8,357 nucleotides of DNA from Anaerolineae bacterium (GCA_030612585.1 JAUWNP010000198.1:1-8357), one strand, 5' to 3'; counted from the stretch's first letter, positions 1 to 7,063 are shown. The notes: generated from the letters alone by a model not told the origin. Program-made: numbers and translations.

Positions 1-2
1 TC

Positions 3-1889
3 GTTGTCAAGGGCGTCTATCGTTGGATACGTCATCCGATGTACACGTCGTTTTTTGCGGTATTGGCGGCCGATTTCCTGCTCACGTCGAACTGGCTCAT
101 CGGCGTGCTCGGGATGGTCTACTCGCTGCTCATCGTGGAGCGGGTCGGCCACGAGGAGCGTATGATGCTCGATACATTTGGGGAGGAATATCGTCACTAT
201 ATGCGGCGCACAGGACGCTTCTTCCCCCGGCTGCTCCAGTCCCGGCCCATCACCACCTTGCGGGGGCACAATCCCGCCACCGGCGAGTGGAACGACAGCC
301 TGACCGGCGACTACCTCTGGACAAACGCCAACTTTGGCGAGGCCTTCCCCGACGTGATGACGCCCTTCACCTGGTCCATTGCGCAGGTTTTCTTGCGCAG
401 CAACGGCTACCTGGTTGAGGACATGCCATTTCCTCTGGTGGGCAACATCGCCGGGCGACTCTACATGAACCTCAGCGTCGGTATCTCGGCCATAGACGCG
501 CTTGGCCTACCGCGAGAAAAGGTTATTCGCACGGGTGAGGAGACATTTGGACGGATCCCGCCCGAGATCGAGATTCCGACGCTGCCGCTTTCGCGCTTGT
601 GGGTTCTGGGGTATTATGTTCCCATGGCTTTCCTGAAGAGAGGGCAGTGGGCCAGCAGACGCAGGCAGCGCGTTCCGGCCTTCATCGCCGAGACACCGGC
701 ACTGGCGGAGAATCTCCGGGCCGAGATCCGGGCCGCTCAATTCTCGGAGTATCTCCTCATTTTGTGGCGGGAGAAACTGCAGGCGCATCTCGACGAAGCC
801 TGCCAGATGCTGCTGGCTGGTTTGAGCGAATACAGGACACTATCCCGCAAACTGCACATCGAATTCGAGAACCTGGTTGGAGACGCCGACGCCAACGCGC
901 TGCTATCAGGAGTGAGCACCGGCACTGACTTCCTGGCCAGCCTCGGCCTGCTGATGGGGCTTGCCAAAGTCAGCCGAGGTGAGATGAGTCGCGAGCAATA
1001 CCTGCGGCAGTACGGCCATCGAGGCCCCCACGAGATGGAACTCTCATACCCTCGTCCGGTGGAAGACCCAAGTTGGATTGACCGGCGATTGGCCGAAGTC
1101 GAACGCGACCAGATTGATGTGCCCGCATTACTGGCCAAGCAGCGCCAGCGACACCAGGCCGCCTGGGAGCACCTGAAAGCCAAAGCGCCCCGCAAAACAA
1201 AATCCTACCGCCGAAAATTGGATCGTTTGGCCCTGGCTTCCAAAACACGCGAAGCGGTGCGCTCAGAGGCGGTGCGTTTTTTTGGTCTATTTCGCGCCTT
1301 TGCGCTGCGAGCAGGAGAACTGACCGGGCTAAGAGATGATATCTTCCTTCTGTCGCTAGAAGAGGTGTTGGCGGCGCTGGATGGGGATGAAGCAGCCAGT
1401 GACTCTATCCCGGCCCGCCGTGAGACGCATGCCCGTTACAGTGCCCTGCCGCCTTACCCCACGCTTATCCGTGGCCGGTTCGATCCCTTTCAGTGGGCAG
1501 CAGACCCCAATCGGCGCAGCGATCTCTTTGACACACACGCCTCCACCTCTACATTGGCTTCTGATACTATCACCGGCTTTGCAGGAGCCGCTGGCCGCGT
1601 CAAGGGGCTGGTGCGCCGTTTGGACAGTGTAGAAGAAGGAGACCAACTCCAACCGGGCGAAGTCTTGGTCACCGTGACGACCAACATCGGCTGGACACCC
1701 CTCTTTCCACGCGCTGCTGCCATCGTCACCGACGTAGGCGCACCGTTATCCCACGCCGCCATCGTCGCCCGCGAACTGGGCATACCCGCCGTCGTCGGCT
1801 GCAGCAACGGTACGATGCGTCTACACACCGGCGACCGGGTGCTTGTGGATGGAGGACGAGGGATTGTAGAGATCCTGGACTGTGCGTAA
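3..1889 (+). CDS. ICMT-like membrane domain fused to PEP-utilising (Rph/PEP-synthase-like) central and phosphohistidine domains, 5' partial
   Basis: The frame is open to the left edge, so the true start lies outside; the ATG at 39 is inside the motif and is not the start. Numbering from that Met as residue 1, the 12 codons before it plus the first residues read GVYRWIRHPMYTS, the RHPxY motif of isoprenylcysteine/phospholipid methyltransferases that binds S-adenosylmethionine. Two hydrophobic segments follow (about 3-35), then EER..L..FG.EY..Y (about 39-54), the usual end of that domain. At 66-72 comes LQSRPIT, normally the final strand of the PEP-synthase/Rph ATP-grasp domain. The rest is typical of that family: N.GE.FPDVMTPFTWS, YGHRGPHEMEL at 325-335, DDIFLLSLEEV from 433, and a C-terminal swivelling domain with GAPLSHAAIVARELGIPAVVG, whose His572 (bases 1752-1754) is the expected phosphate carrier. 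The ATP-grasp domain is not seen, so phosphotransfer would need a partner. Domain calls are strong; overall function and substrate are unknown. It ends 82 bases before the transporter genes, on the same strand. Confidence 0.85.
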   Translation, partial: VVKGVYRWIRHPMYTSFFAVLAADFLLTSNWLIGVLGMVYSLLIVERVGHEERMMLDTFGEEYRHYMRRTGRFFPRLLQSRPITTLRGHNPATGEWNDSLTGDYLWTNANFGEAFPDVMTPFTWSIAQVFLRSNGYLVEDMPFPLVGNIAGRLYMNLSVGISAIDALGLPREKVIRTGEETFGRIPPEIEIPTLPLSRLWVLGYYVPMAFLKRGQWASRRRQRVPAFIAETPALAENLRAEIRAAQFSEYLLILWREKLQAHLDEACQMLLAGLSEYRTLSRKLHIEFENLVGDADANALLSGVSTGTDFLASLGLLMGLAKVSRGEMSREQYLRQYGHRGPHEMELSYPRPVEDPSWIDRRLAEVERDQIDVPALLAKQRQRHQAAWEHLKAKAPRKTKSYRRKLDRLALASKTREAVRSEAVRFFGLFRAFALRAGELTGLRDDIFLLSLEEVLAALDGDEAASDSIPARRETHARYSALPPYPTLIRGRFDPFQWAADPNRRSDLFDTHASTSTLASDTITGFAGAAGRVKGLVRRLDSVEEGDQLQPGEVLVTVTTNIGWTPLFPRAAAIVTDVGAPLSHAAIVARELGIPAVVGCSNGTMRLHTGDRVLVDGGRGIVEILDCA

Positions 1890-1918
1890 CCGCTCTGAAC
1901 TTTTGAGGTCAGCACAAT

Positions 1919-1958
1919 TACCAATTTACCAGTCTACCAATCTACCAATTTACCAGGT
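1919..1958. repeat. Tandem 8-base repeat, TACCAATC family, five units
   Basis: Five head-to-tail units of eight bases fill most of the gap between the first gene and permease 1: TACCAATT, TACCAGTC, TACCAATC, TACCAATT, TACCAGGT. The first five positions (TACCA) are constant and the last three vary. The run ends two bases before the GAGG ribosome-binding site of permease 1. The same family returns after permease 1 and after the adaptor gene. No good promoter was seen in this gap (1890-1971). Confidence 0.85.
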
Positions 1959-1971
1959 TGAGGACTGAACA

Positions 1972-4203
1972 ATGATTTTCAAAAACCTATTCCGCCGCAA
2001 AGGCCGCACCATCCTCACGCTGTTGGGCATCTCCATCGGCGTGGCCGCCATCATCGCGCTGGGGGCGGTGGCCGGAGGGTTAAAGTCAGGCTTCGCTGCC
2101 ATGTCGCAGGGCAGCCAGGCCGACCTGGTGCTCAGCCAGGCCAGCGCGATGAGTTCCCTGATCAGCAGCGTTGATGAGGCGCTAGCCGATAAAGTGCGTG
2201 CTCTGCCAGAGGTAGCCGACGTTACCGGCATGCTCTTCACCAATGCCCTGATTGATAATGAGACTTATCTCTTCCTCTTTGGCTACGATCCCGAAGGCTT
2301 TGCCATAGAGCACTTTCGCATCATCGAAGGACAGCCGTTGGCGGAGGCGCACGGCGTGCGCGGCAAACCCCTCATCCTGGGCCGGCGAACGGCGCAGAGC
2401 ATGGACTTGCAGGTGGGCGACGCGCTCCGCATCACGGGTAGCGTCTTCCGCGTCGTCGGCATCTACGAGACGGGAAGCGGACTTGAGGACGGCGCGGCGG
2501 TCGTCCCGCTGCGAGAGGCCCAGGCGCTGGCGTTGCAGCCGCACCGTGTCTCAATGCTTTACGTCAAACTGAGCGATCCCGATAAGGCTGACCAGCTGCG
2601 GGCGCGGATAGAGCGACGCTTCTCTGACCTGACCGTCTCGACCTCGGCGGGATTTGTCAACCAGGAGCAGTTGCTTGAGATGCTTGATGGGGTGGCGATG
2701 GCGGTCGCGGGCCTGGCGGTCGTCCTCGGCGGGATCACCATGACCAACACGCTCTTTATGTCGGTCTTTGAGCGCACGCGAGAGATCGGCGTCCTGCGCA
2801 GCCTGGGCTGGCGGCGGCGGCGCGTGATGGGCATGATCCTTGGGGAAGCCATCTTCCTGGCCCTGTTAGGCGGGCTGGTGGGCAGCGGTCTGGGGGTGCT
2901 ATCTCTCGCGGCGATCAGCAAATCCGGGTCCGTGTTGAGCGTGTTCGGGGGCCAACTGACTCCTAATCTCTTCGTCCGCGCCCTGGTCACCGTGGTCGTG
3001 CTGGGACTGGTAGGCGGGGCGTACCCGGCCTGGTGGGCCAGCCGCTTGCTGCCGATGGAGGCGCTGCAATACGAAGGTGGCGGCGGGGCGCACGTCCCCC
3101 GCTTCCTGCCCGGAATGACGGTGCGCAATCTCTGGCGGAGACGGACACGCACGGCGCTGACCCTGTTGACCATCGGCGTGAGCATCGCTGCCGTCATTGC
3201 CCTGGGGGGGATGGCCGAGGGAATGTTGGGCGCGTTCAACGTGATGATGCGGGATAGCCAGACCGACCTGTTCGCCGCCGAGGCGGAAGTTGACGCGGAC
3301 TTTAGCGCCATTGACGAGCGGGTGGGAGCGCGCATCGCCGCCCGATCCGATGTGAACGCCGTTTCCGGCATGTTCTGGACCGGCACCAGCACCGACAAGA
3401 TGCCTATGCTGCTCGTGGCCGCCTACCACCCGCGCGAATTCGCCATTCGCCATTACCACATCATTGATGGGGCATCGTTGGCGGCTCGTCGCCAGGTCAT
3501 CGTCGGTCGGATGGCGGCGGAGCAAATGGGGTTGGAAGTGGGCGATACGCTTCGTCTGATGGACAGCAACTTTCGCGTGGTCGGCATCTACGAGACTGGC
3601 CAGGCATTTGAGGACGCCGGGGTGATTATCGGCTTGCGGGAGGCGCAGATGCTCACCGGGAAGCCGCGCCAGGTGCAGTTCTACCTCATCAGCCTGCGAG
3701 ACCCGGAGCAGGCTGAGGCGGTGAAGGAAGATCTGGCAGCGACCTTTCCAGAGGTTGATTTCTCCCTCACCTCCGAGCTTAACGAGGCCATGAGCGATTT
3801 TCGGGTGCTCCAGGATATGGTAGACCAGATTTCGTTCTTGGCCGTGTTCATCGGCGGGGTGGGGATGCTGAACACAATGCTGATGAGCGTGCTGGAGCGC
3901 ACGCGCGAGATCGGCGTGCTACGCAGTTTGGGTTGGCGAGGGCGGCAGGTGATGGGAATGATTCTGAAAGAGTCGCTGGCGTTGGGGGCCGTGGGTGGCA
4001 TGTGCGGCATCCCGCTGGGGCTGGGGTTGGGCGGATTGATCGGCTCTTCGGGGGTTTGGGGAGGGGCGATAGAGCCGGCCTACAAGCCGCAATTGTTCCT
4101 GCAGGCCATCGTGGTGGCGCTGATTGCCGGGGTAATGGGCGGGCTCTACCCGGCCTGGCGGGCGACGCGCATGCGGCCCGTGGAGGCGCTGCGGTATGAG
4201 TAG
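1972..4203 (+). CDS. ABC transporter permease, doubled MacB_PCD-FtsX (permease 1)
   Basis: The 743-residue product is an integral membrane subunit of an ABC transporter of the MacB/LolCDE/FtsX class. It contains two homologous units joined by a glycine-rich linker (about 369-381). Each unit has an N-terminal helix (14-34; about 388-412), a large extracytoplasmic domain carrying FRVVGIYETG (159-168; 534-543), and a three-helix FtsX block opening with the signature NT.(F/L)MSV.ERTREIGVLRSLGW (ERTREIG at 267 in the first unit). Each closes with GG.YPAW.A.R..P.EAL.YE. About eight membrane helices are expected, roughly twice the usual family size, so one chain may equal a permease dimer. The start is supported by GAGG at 1960-1963, eight bases upstream. 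The cargo (lipoprotein, drug or lipid) cannot be told from sequence. A strong paralogue follows at 4796-7030, with the adaptor after it. Confidence 0.93.
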   Translation: MIFKNLFRRKGRTILTLLGISIGVAAIIALGAVAGGLKSGFAAMSQGSQADLVLSQASAMSSLISSVDEALADKVRALPEVADVTGMLFTNALIDNETYLFLFGYDPEGFAIEHFRIIEGQPLAEAHGVRGKPLILGRRTAQSMDLQVGDALRITGSVFRVVGIYETGSGLEDGAAVVPLREAQALALQPHRVSMLYVKLSDPDKADQLRARIERRFSDLTVSTSAGFVNQEQLLEMLDGVAMAVAGLAVVLGGITMTNTLFMSVFERTREIGVLRSLGWRRRRVMGMILGEAIFLALLGGLVGSGLGVLSLAAISKSGSVLSVFGGQLTPNLFVRALVTVVVLGLVGGAYPAWWASRLLPMEALQYEGGGGAHVPRFLPGMTVRNLWRRRTRTALTLLTIGVSIAAVIALGGMAEGMLGAFNVMMRDSQTDLFAAEAEVDADFSAIDERVGARIAARSDVNAVSGMFWTGTSTDKMPMLLVAAYHPREFAIRHYHIIDGASLAARRQVIVGRMAAEQMGLEVGDTLRLMDSNFRVVGIYETGQAFEDAGVIIGLREAQMLTGKPRQVQFYLISLRDPEQAEAVKEDLAATFPEVDFSLTSELNEAMSDFRVLQDMVDQISFLAVFIGGVGMLNTMLMSVLERTREIGVLRSLGWRGRQVMGMILKESLALGAVGGMCGIPLGLGLGGLIGSSGVWGGAIEPAYKPQLFLQAIVVALIAGVMGGLYPAWRATRMRPVEALRYE

Positions 4204-4233
4204 GTTGGCAGATTGGATACCAGTCTACCAACC
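4203..4233. repeat. Hairpin of the TACCAATC family between convergent genes; possible weak terminator
   Basis: The left arm 4203-4216 (GGTTGGCAGATTGG) pairs with the right arm 4220-4233 (CCAGTCTACCAACC) around a three-base loop. That gives twelve Watson-Crick pairs, one G-U and one mismatch. The arm starts on the last base of the permease 1 stop codon, and the other arm contains the stop codon of the minus-strand toxin. Its place between convergent genes fits a two-way terminator, but only three T follow on the plus strand, so an intrinsic terminator is not certain. It is equally a member of the repeat family seen elsewhere in the window. Confidence 0.75.
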
Positions 4234-4485
4234 TTTGTAGGTGCGCTCCTTGCGCCGGTCTACTTTGTCAATGACAACGACTCTCTCATCGTCGTGGATG
4301 CTGTAAATGATCCTGTATGGACCGACGCGGATGCGGTGTACTTTACCACCCAGTTTCCTGACCCCCACTGGCCGGGGATTGTTCTTGAGGGCGCCAATGG
4401 CTGCTGCTACTTGCGGGTAGTAATCATCGTGCACTCGGTCGAGTTGCTTTTCAACCCGCCTGCTGGCAGTTTCAACTCGGTACAT
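4225..4485 (-). CDS. RelE/ParE-family toxin of a type II toxin-antitoxin module
   Basis: The 86-residue product has the RelE/ParE pattern: an N-terminal helical part (YRVETASRRVEKQLDRV), then KLGGKVHRIRVGPYRIIYSI (about 44-63), then a C-terminal strand with VVVIDKVDRRKERTY (69-83). The basic residues in RIRVGPYRIIY and the late Arg/Tyr are where RelE enzymes place mRNA-cleavage residues; ParE relatives instead act on gyrase, and sequence alone does not separate them. The start chosen is the ATG at 4485-4483, giving the standard family length and a 14-base overlap with the antitoxin gene. A longer form from 4584 would add 33 low-complexity residues across the antitoxin and is unlikely. The overlap implies translational coupling. 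The last residues and the TAG stop (GGTTGGTAG) come from the 8-base repeat sequence, so the C-terminal end may have been replaced. Confidence 0.87.
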   Translation of the reverse strand: MYRVETASRRVEKQLDRVHDDYYPQVAAAIGALKNNPRPVGVRKLGGKVHRIRVGPYRIIYSIHDDERVVVIDKVDRRKERTYKGW

Positions 4486-4735
4486 CACCCCTGGCCTTTC
4501 GCTCGGCGTCGTACTCGTTGAAGGGGCGGCCTTGCCCTGCTGCGTGCTCGGCTTCGGCAATGGCCGCGTCACGGAGGTCTTCAATGTCCTCCAGCAGTCC
4601 GACCAAAGCGTTAAACTGAGCAGGGGAGATCAAAAAGCCTTTTACTTCCTCGTCCTCCACCAGGCGCGGGGGGCGGGCGTCAAGGAGGCTGAACAGCACG
4701 TCTACAGTACTATCCGGGATGGGAATCGTTCTCAT
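4472..4735 (-). CDS. Antitoxin partner, Phd/YefM- or RelB-like
   Basis: The 87-residue, strongly acidic product lies directly upstream of the toxin and overlaps it by 14 bases, the usual antitoxin-first order. The middle (VKGFLISPAQFNALVGLLEDIEDLRDAAIAEAE, about 31-63, quoted here only as key segments FLISPAQF and LLEDIEDLRD) resembles the Phd/YefM pattern of a short strand followed by a helix. The tail (GRPFNEYDAERKARG) is of the toxin-wrapping kind found in RelB/Phd proteins. The N-terminal DNA-binding part is short and not clearly recognisable, so assignment to Phd rather than RelB rests mainly on context. The start is well fixed: AGGAGG (complement of 4744-4749) stands eight bases before the ATG. 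It should neutralise the toxin and repress its own promoter. Confidence 0.78.
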   Translation of the reverse strand: MRTIPIPDSTVDVLFSLLDARPPRLVEDEEVKGFLISPAQFNALVGLLEDIEDLRDAAIAEAEHAAGQGRPFNEYDAERKARGDVPS

Positions 4736-4768
4736 CGTGATTTCCTCCTGTGCTCATCCTGTGGGAGA

Positions 4769-4796
4769 ATTATAGCATAGTCTGGGTTGAGGTCAA
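4769..4796 (-). promoter_or_regulatory. Sigma70-type promoter with extended -10 for the toxin-antitoxin module
   Basis: On the minus strand, TTGACC (complement of 4791-4796) is followed after 16 bases by TATAAT (complement of 4769-4774). A TG one base before it makes an extended -10, TGCTATAAT. Transcription would begin near 4762 and give a leader of about 25-30 bases holding the AGGAGG site. The -35 box includes the A of the permease 2 start codon, so the module and the permease share control DNA. A direct repeat TCCTGTG (4746-4752 and 4757-4763), eleven bases apart, could be an operator. Confidence 0.7.
4789..4792 (+). promoter_or_regulatory. Ribosome-binding site of permease 2 with unusually short spacing
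   Basis: GGTTGAGG (4785-4792) is identical to the eight bases at 1956-1963 before permease 1. In permease 1, eight bases separate GAGG from ATG; here only TCA does. Either initiation is weak, or a TTG at 4787 is used, which would remove the site from the leader. ATG 4796 remains the better start because MVFKNLFRRKGRT then lines up with MIFKNLFRRKGRT of permease 1. Confidence 0.5.
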
Positions 4797-7030
4797 TGGT
4801 TTTCAAGAACCTTTTCCGACGCAAAGGACGCACGATCCTGACACTGCTGGGCATCTCCATCGGCGTGGCAGCCATCGTCGCGCTGGGCGCGATGGCCGAA
4901 GGATTGCGCGCCGGCTACACCGCTATGGTCAGCGGCAGCCAGGCCGACCTGGTGCTCACCCAGGCCGGCATGATGGACATCACGATGGGCGGCGTGGAGG
5001 AGACGGTCGCCGACCAACTGCGGGCCTGGCCGGAGGTGACCGATGTGGACGGCATACTGATGGGCAACGTCCAGGCCGAGGACGCCCCCTACTTTTTCAT
5101 CTTCGGCTATGCCCCCCAGGGGTTCGCCATCGCCCACTTCCGCATCGTCGAGGGAGAGGGGTTGGCGGAGGTGCGGGGCGTGCGGGGGAAGCCCCTCATC
5201 CTGGGCCGGGGCGCGGCGCAGAGTTTGGGCAAGGAGGTGGGCGACGCGCTCCGTATCACCGGCGGCGCCTTCCGCATCGTCGGTATCTACGAAACGGGAG
5301 ATGCCTTCGAGGAGGGCGGCGCGGTCATCCCGCTGGAGGAGGCCCAGTCGCTTCTGCTACAGCCACGCCGTGTCTCCATGTTCTACATCCGCCTGCGGGA
5401 CCCCGGCGACGAGGCCCGTTTGCGGGCGCGGGTGGAGCGGCACTTCTCCGACCTGATCCTCTCCACCACCTCCGAGTTCGCCGACCGGCAGATGATGATC
5501 GAGAGTATGGAGATATTCGCCTGGGTCATTTCGGGGCTGGCGGTGGTCATCGGCGGGGTGGGGATGACCAACACGCTCTTTATGTCGGTCTTCGAACGCA
5601 CGCGGGAGATCGGTCTTCTGCGGGCGCTGGGCTGGGGGCGGGGCCGGATACTCCGCCTCATCCTGGGCGAGTCGCTGGCCCTCTCTCTCCTGGGGGGGCT
5701 GGTGGGCATCGGCCTGGGGGTGGCGGTGGTCTTCCTGCTGCGCGGCTCTATCGTCTTCATGGGCACGCTGGGGGTGCAGTTCTCCCCCGAACTCTTCGCC
5801 CGCGCCCTCATCACGGTGGCCGCGCTGGGGCTGGTGGGCGGGGCGTACCCGGCCTGGTGGGCCAGCCGCCTCCTGCCGCTGGAGGCGCTGCGGTACGAAG
5901 GCGGTGGTGGGGCGCACGTCCCCCGCTTCCTACCCGGCGCGATACTCAGAAATCTATGGCGGCGTCGCACCCGCACGGCCTTGACCACGCTGGGGGTCGG
6001 CGTGGGCATCGCTGCCATTGTTGCCCTGGGTGGCATCACCCAGGGGATGATCGAGATCCTTACCGGGATGATGACGGGCAGCCAGGCCGAGTTGATGGCT
6101 ATCGAGGCCGATGTCTCCGACATGGGCTATAGTTCAATTGACCAGCGGGTTGGAGCGCGCATCACCGCCCTGCCCGACGTGGAGGCGGTCTCCGGCGTCG
6201 TCATCACCGTCGCCAGCACCGGGGAGATACCCTTGCTGATCATCTTCGGCTACCATCCCCGCGAGTTCGCCATCCGCCACTTCCGCATCGTTGAGGGGCA
6301 ACCGCTGACAGCCCGCCGTCAAGTCATCATCGGCCGGCAGGCGGCAGAGACGCTGGGGCTGGGGGTGGGCGACACACTTCGTCTGCTGGAGAGCACCTTC
6401 CGCGTGGCCGGCATCTACGAGACGGGGGTAGGCCTCGAGGATAGCGGGGTGGTCATCGGTCTGCGGGAGGCTCAGGCCCTGGCCGGAAAGCCCCACCAGG
6501 TGATGTGGTATCTCGTCAAACTGCGCGATCCAGAGCGAGTCGAATCGGTACAGGATTATCTGGACGCTCACTTCCCTGAGATTGACATCTCCCTCACCTC
6601 CGAGATCGTCGAGATCATGCCCGATATGCGGACGATGGAGGAGATGATAGGGCAGATCTCGTTCCTGGCGATGTTCATCGGCGCAGTGGGGATGCTGAAC
6701 ACGATGCTGATGAGCGTGCTGGAGCGGACGCGAGAGATCGGGGTGCTGCGGGCGCTGGGCTGGCGGCGGCGACAGGTGGTCGGGATGATTCTGCAGGAGG
6801 CGCTGGCGCTGGGCGCGGTGGGCGGCGTCTGTGGTATAATCCTGGGGTTGGGGCTGACCTGGGGGATAACGCAGATACCGGGGATAGGAGGGATGCTGAA
6901 AGCAAGTTACAGCCCCGAATTGTTCGCCCAGGCACTGGCGGTGGCGCTGGTGACCGGTGCGATCGGCGGGCTCTACCCGGCCTGGCGCGCGACGCGCATG
7001 CGGCCGGTGGAGGCGCTACGATACGAATGA
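4796..7030 (+). CDS. ABC transporter permease, doubled MacB_PCD-FtsX (permease 2)
   Basis: The 744-residue paralogue of permease 1 aligns with it over its whole length with almost no shift: the second unit begins with RNLWRRRTRTAL at 385 in both. It has the same two-unit plan: a helix at about 13-33, an extracytoplasmic domain with FRIVGIYETG at 159-168 and FRVAGIYETG from 535, and FtsX blocks opening near 244 (GGVGMTNTLFMSVFERTREIG) and in the second half (GMLNTMLMSVLERTREIG). It ends RMRPVEALRYE as permease 1 does. Long exact nucleotide matches to permease 1 point to duplication or gene conversion. The ATG at 4796 is chosen by that alignment; a TTG at 4787 would add three residues. The gene is followed after 73 bases by the adaptor, which suggests one export operon. 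It may work with permease 1 or as a separate pump with another cargo. Confidence 0.93.
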   Translation: MVFKNLFRRKGRTILTLLGISIGVAAIVALGAMAEGLRAGYTAMVSGSQADLVLTQAGMMDITMGGVEETVADQLRAWPEVTDVDGILMGNVQAEDAPYFFIFGYAPQGFAIAHFRIVEGEGLAEVRGVRGKPLILGRGAAQSLGKEVGDALRITGGAFRIVGIYETGDAFEEGGAVIPLEEAQSLLLQPRRVSMFYIRLRDPGDEARLRARVERHFSDLILSTTSEFADRQMMIESMEIFAWVISGLAVVIGGVGMTNTLFMSVFERTREIGLLRALGWGRGRILRLILGESLALSLLGGLVGIGLGVAVVFLLRGSIVFMGTLGVQFSPELFARALITVAALGLVGGAYPAWWASRLLPLEALRYEGGGGAHVPRFLPGAILRNLWRRRTRTALTTLGVGVGIAAIVALGGITQGMIEILTGMMTGSQAELMAIEADVSDMGYSSIDQRVGARITALPDVEAVSGVVITVASTGEIPLLIIFGYHPREFAIRHFRIVEGQPLTARRQVIIGRQAAETLGLGVGDTLRLLESTFRVAGIYETGVGLEDSGVVIGLREAQALAGKPHQVMWYLVKLRDPERVESVQDYLDAHFPEIDISLTSEIVEIMPDMRTMEEMIGQISFLAMFIGAVGMLNTMLMSVLERTREIGVLRALGWRRRQVVGMILQEALALGAVGGVCGIILGLGLTWGITQIPGIGGMLKASYSPELFAQALAVALVTGAIGGLYPAWRATRMRPVEALRYE

Positions 7031-7036
7031 AGAATA

Positions 7037-7057
7037 GCGAATGGCGAATGGCGAACA
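7037..7057. repeat. Tandem 7-base repeat, GCGAATG
   Basis: Three units follow the permease 2 stop codon: GCGAATG, GCGAATG, GCGAACA. Together with the next run they fill most of the 73-base gap before the adaptor gene. The unit length differs from the 8-base family elsewhere in the window. Heptamer tandem repeats of this style are known between genes in cyanobacteria and other bacteria; their role is unknown. Confidence 0.75.
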
Positions 7058-7063
7058 AGAAAC

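Noticed and set aside
39..41. ATG at 39 as the start of the first gene
   Set aside because: The frame is open to base 3 and the Met is inside the conserved RHPMY motif, so the gene starts outside the window.
1919..1958. CRISPR array
   Set aside because: Eight-base units without spacers are far too short for CRISPR repeats, and no cas gene is present.
1890..1971. Promoter for permease 1
   Set aside because: TTGAGG near 1904 resembles a -35 box, but no acceptable -10 follows at the right distance; the gap is mostly the 8-base repeat.
2559..3398. 279-codon minus-strand open frame opposite permease 1
   Set aside because: Ser/Thr/Arg/Pro-rich antisense translation of a conserved permease, without a recognisable domain or start signal.
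4203..4233. Insertion-sequence terminal repeat
   Set aside because: No transposase is present and no matching inverted end brackets the toxin-antitoxin module near 4740-4800; the sequence belongs to the short repeat family.
4486..4584. Longer toxin start at 4584
   Set aside because: It adds 33 Pro/Thr/Ser-rich residues read out of frame through the antitoxin gene; the inner ATG gives the family's usual length.
4750..6132. 460-codon plus-strand open frame overlapping permease 2
   Set aside because: It is out of frame with a clear permease and reads as low-complexity Gly/Arg/His-rich protein with no recognisable motif; a GC-rich shadow.
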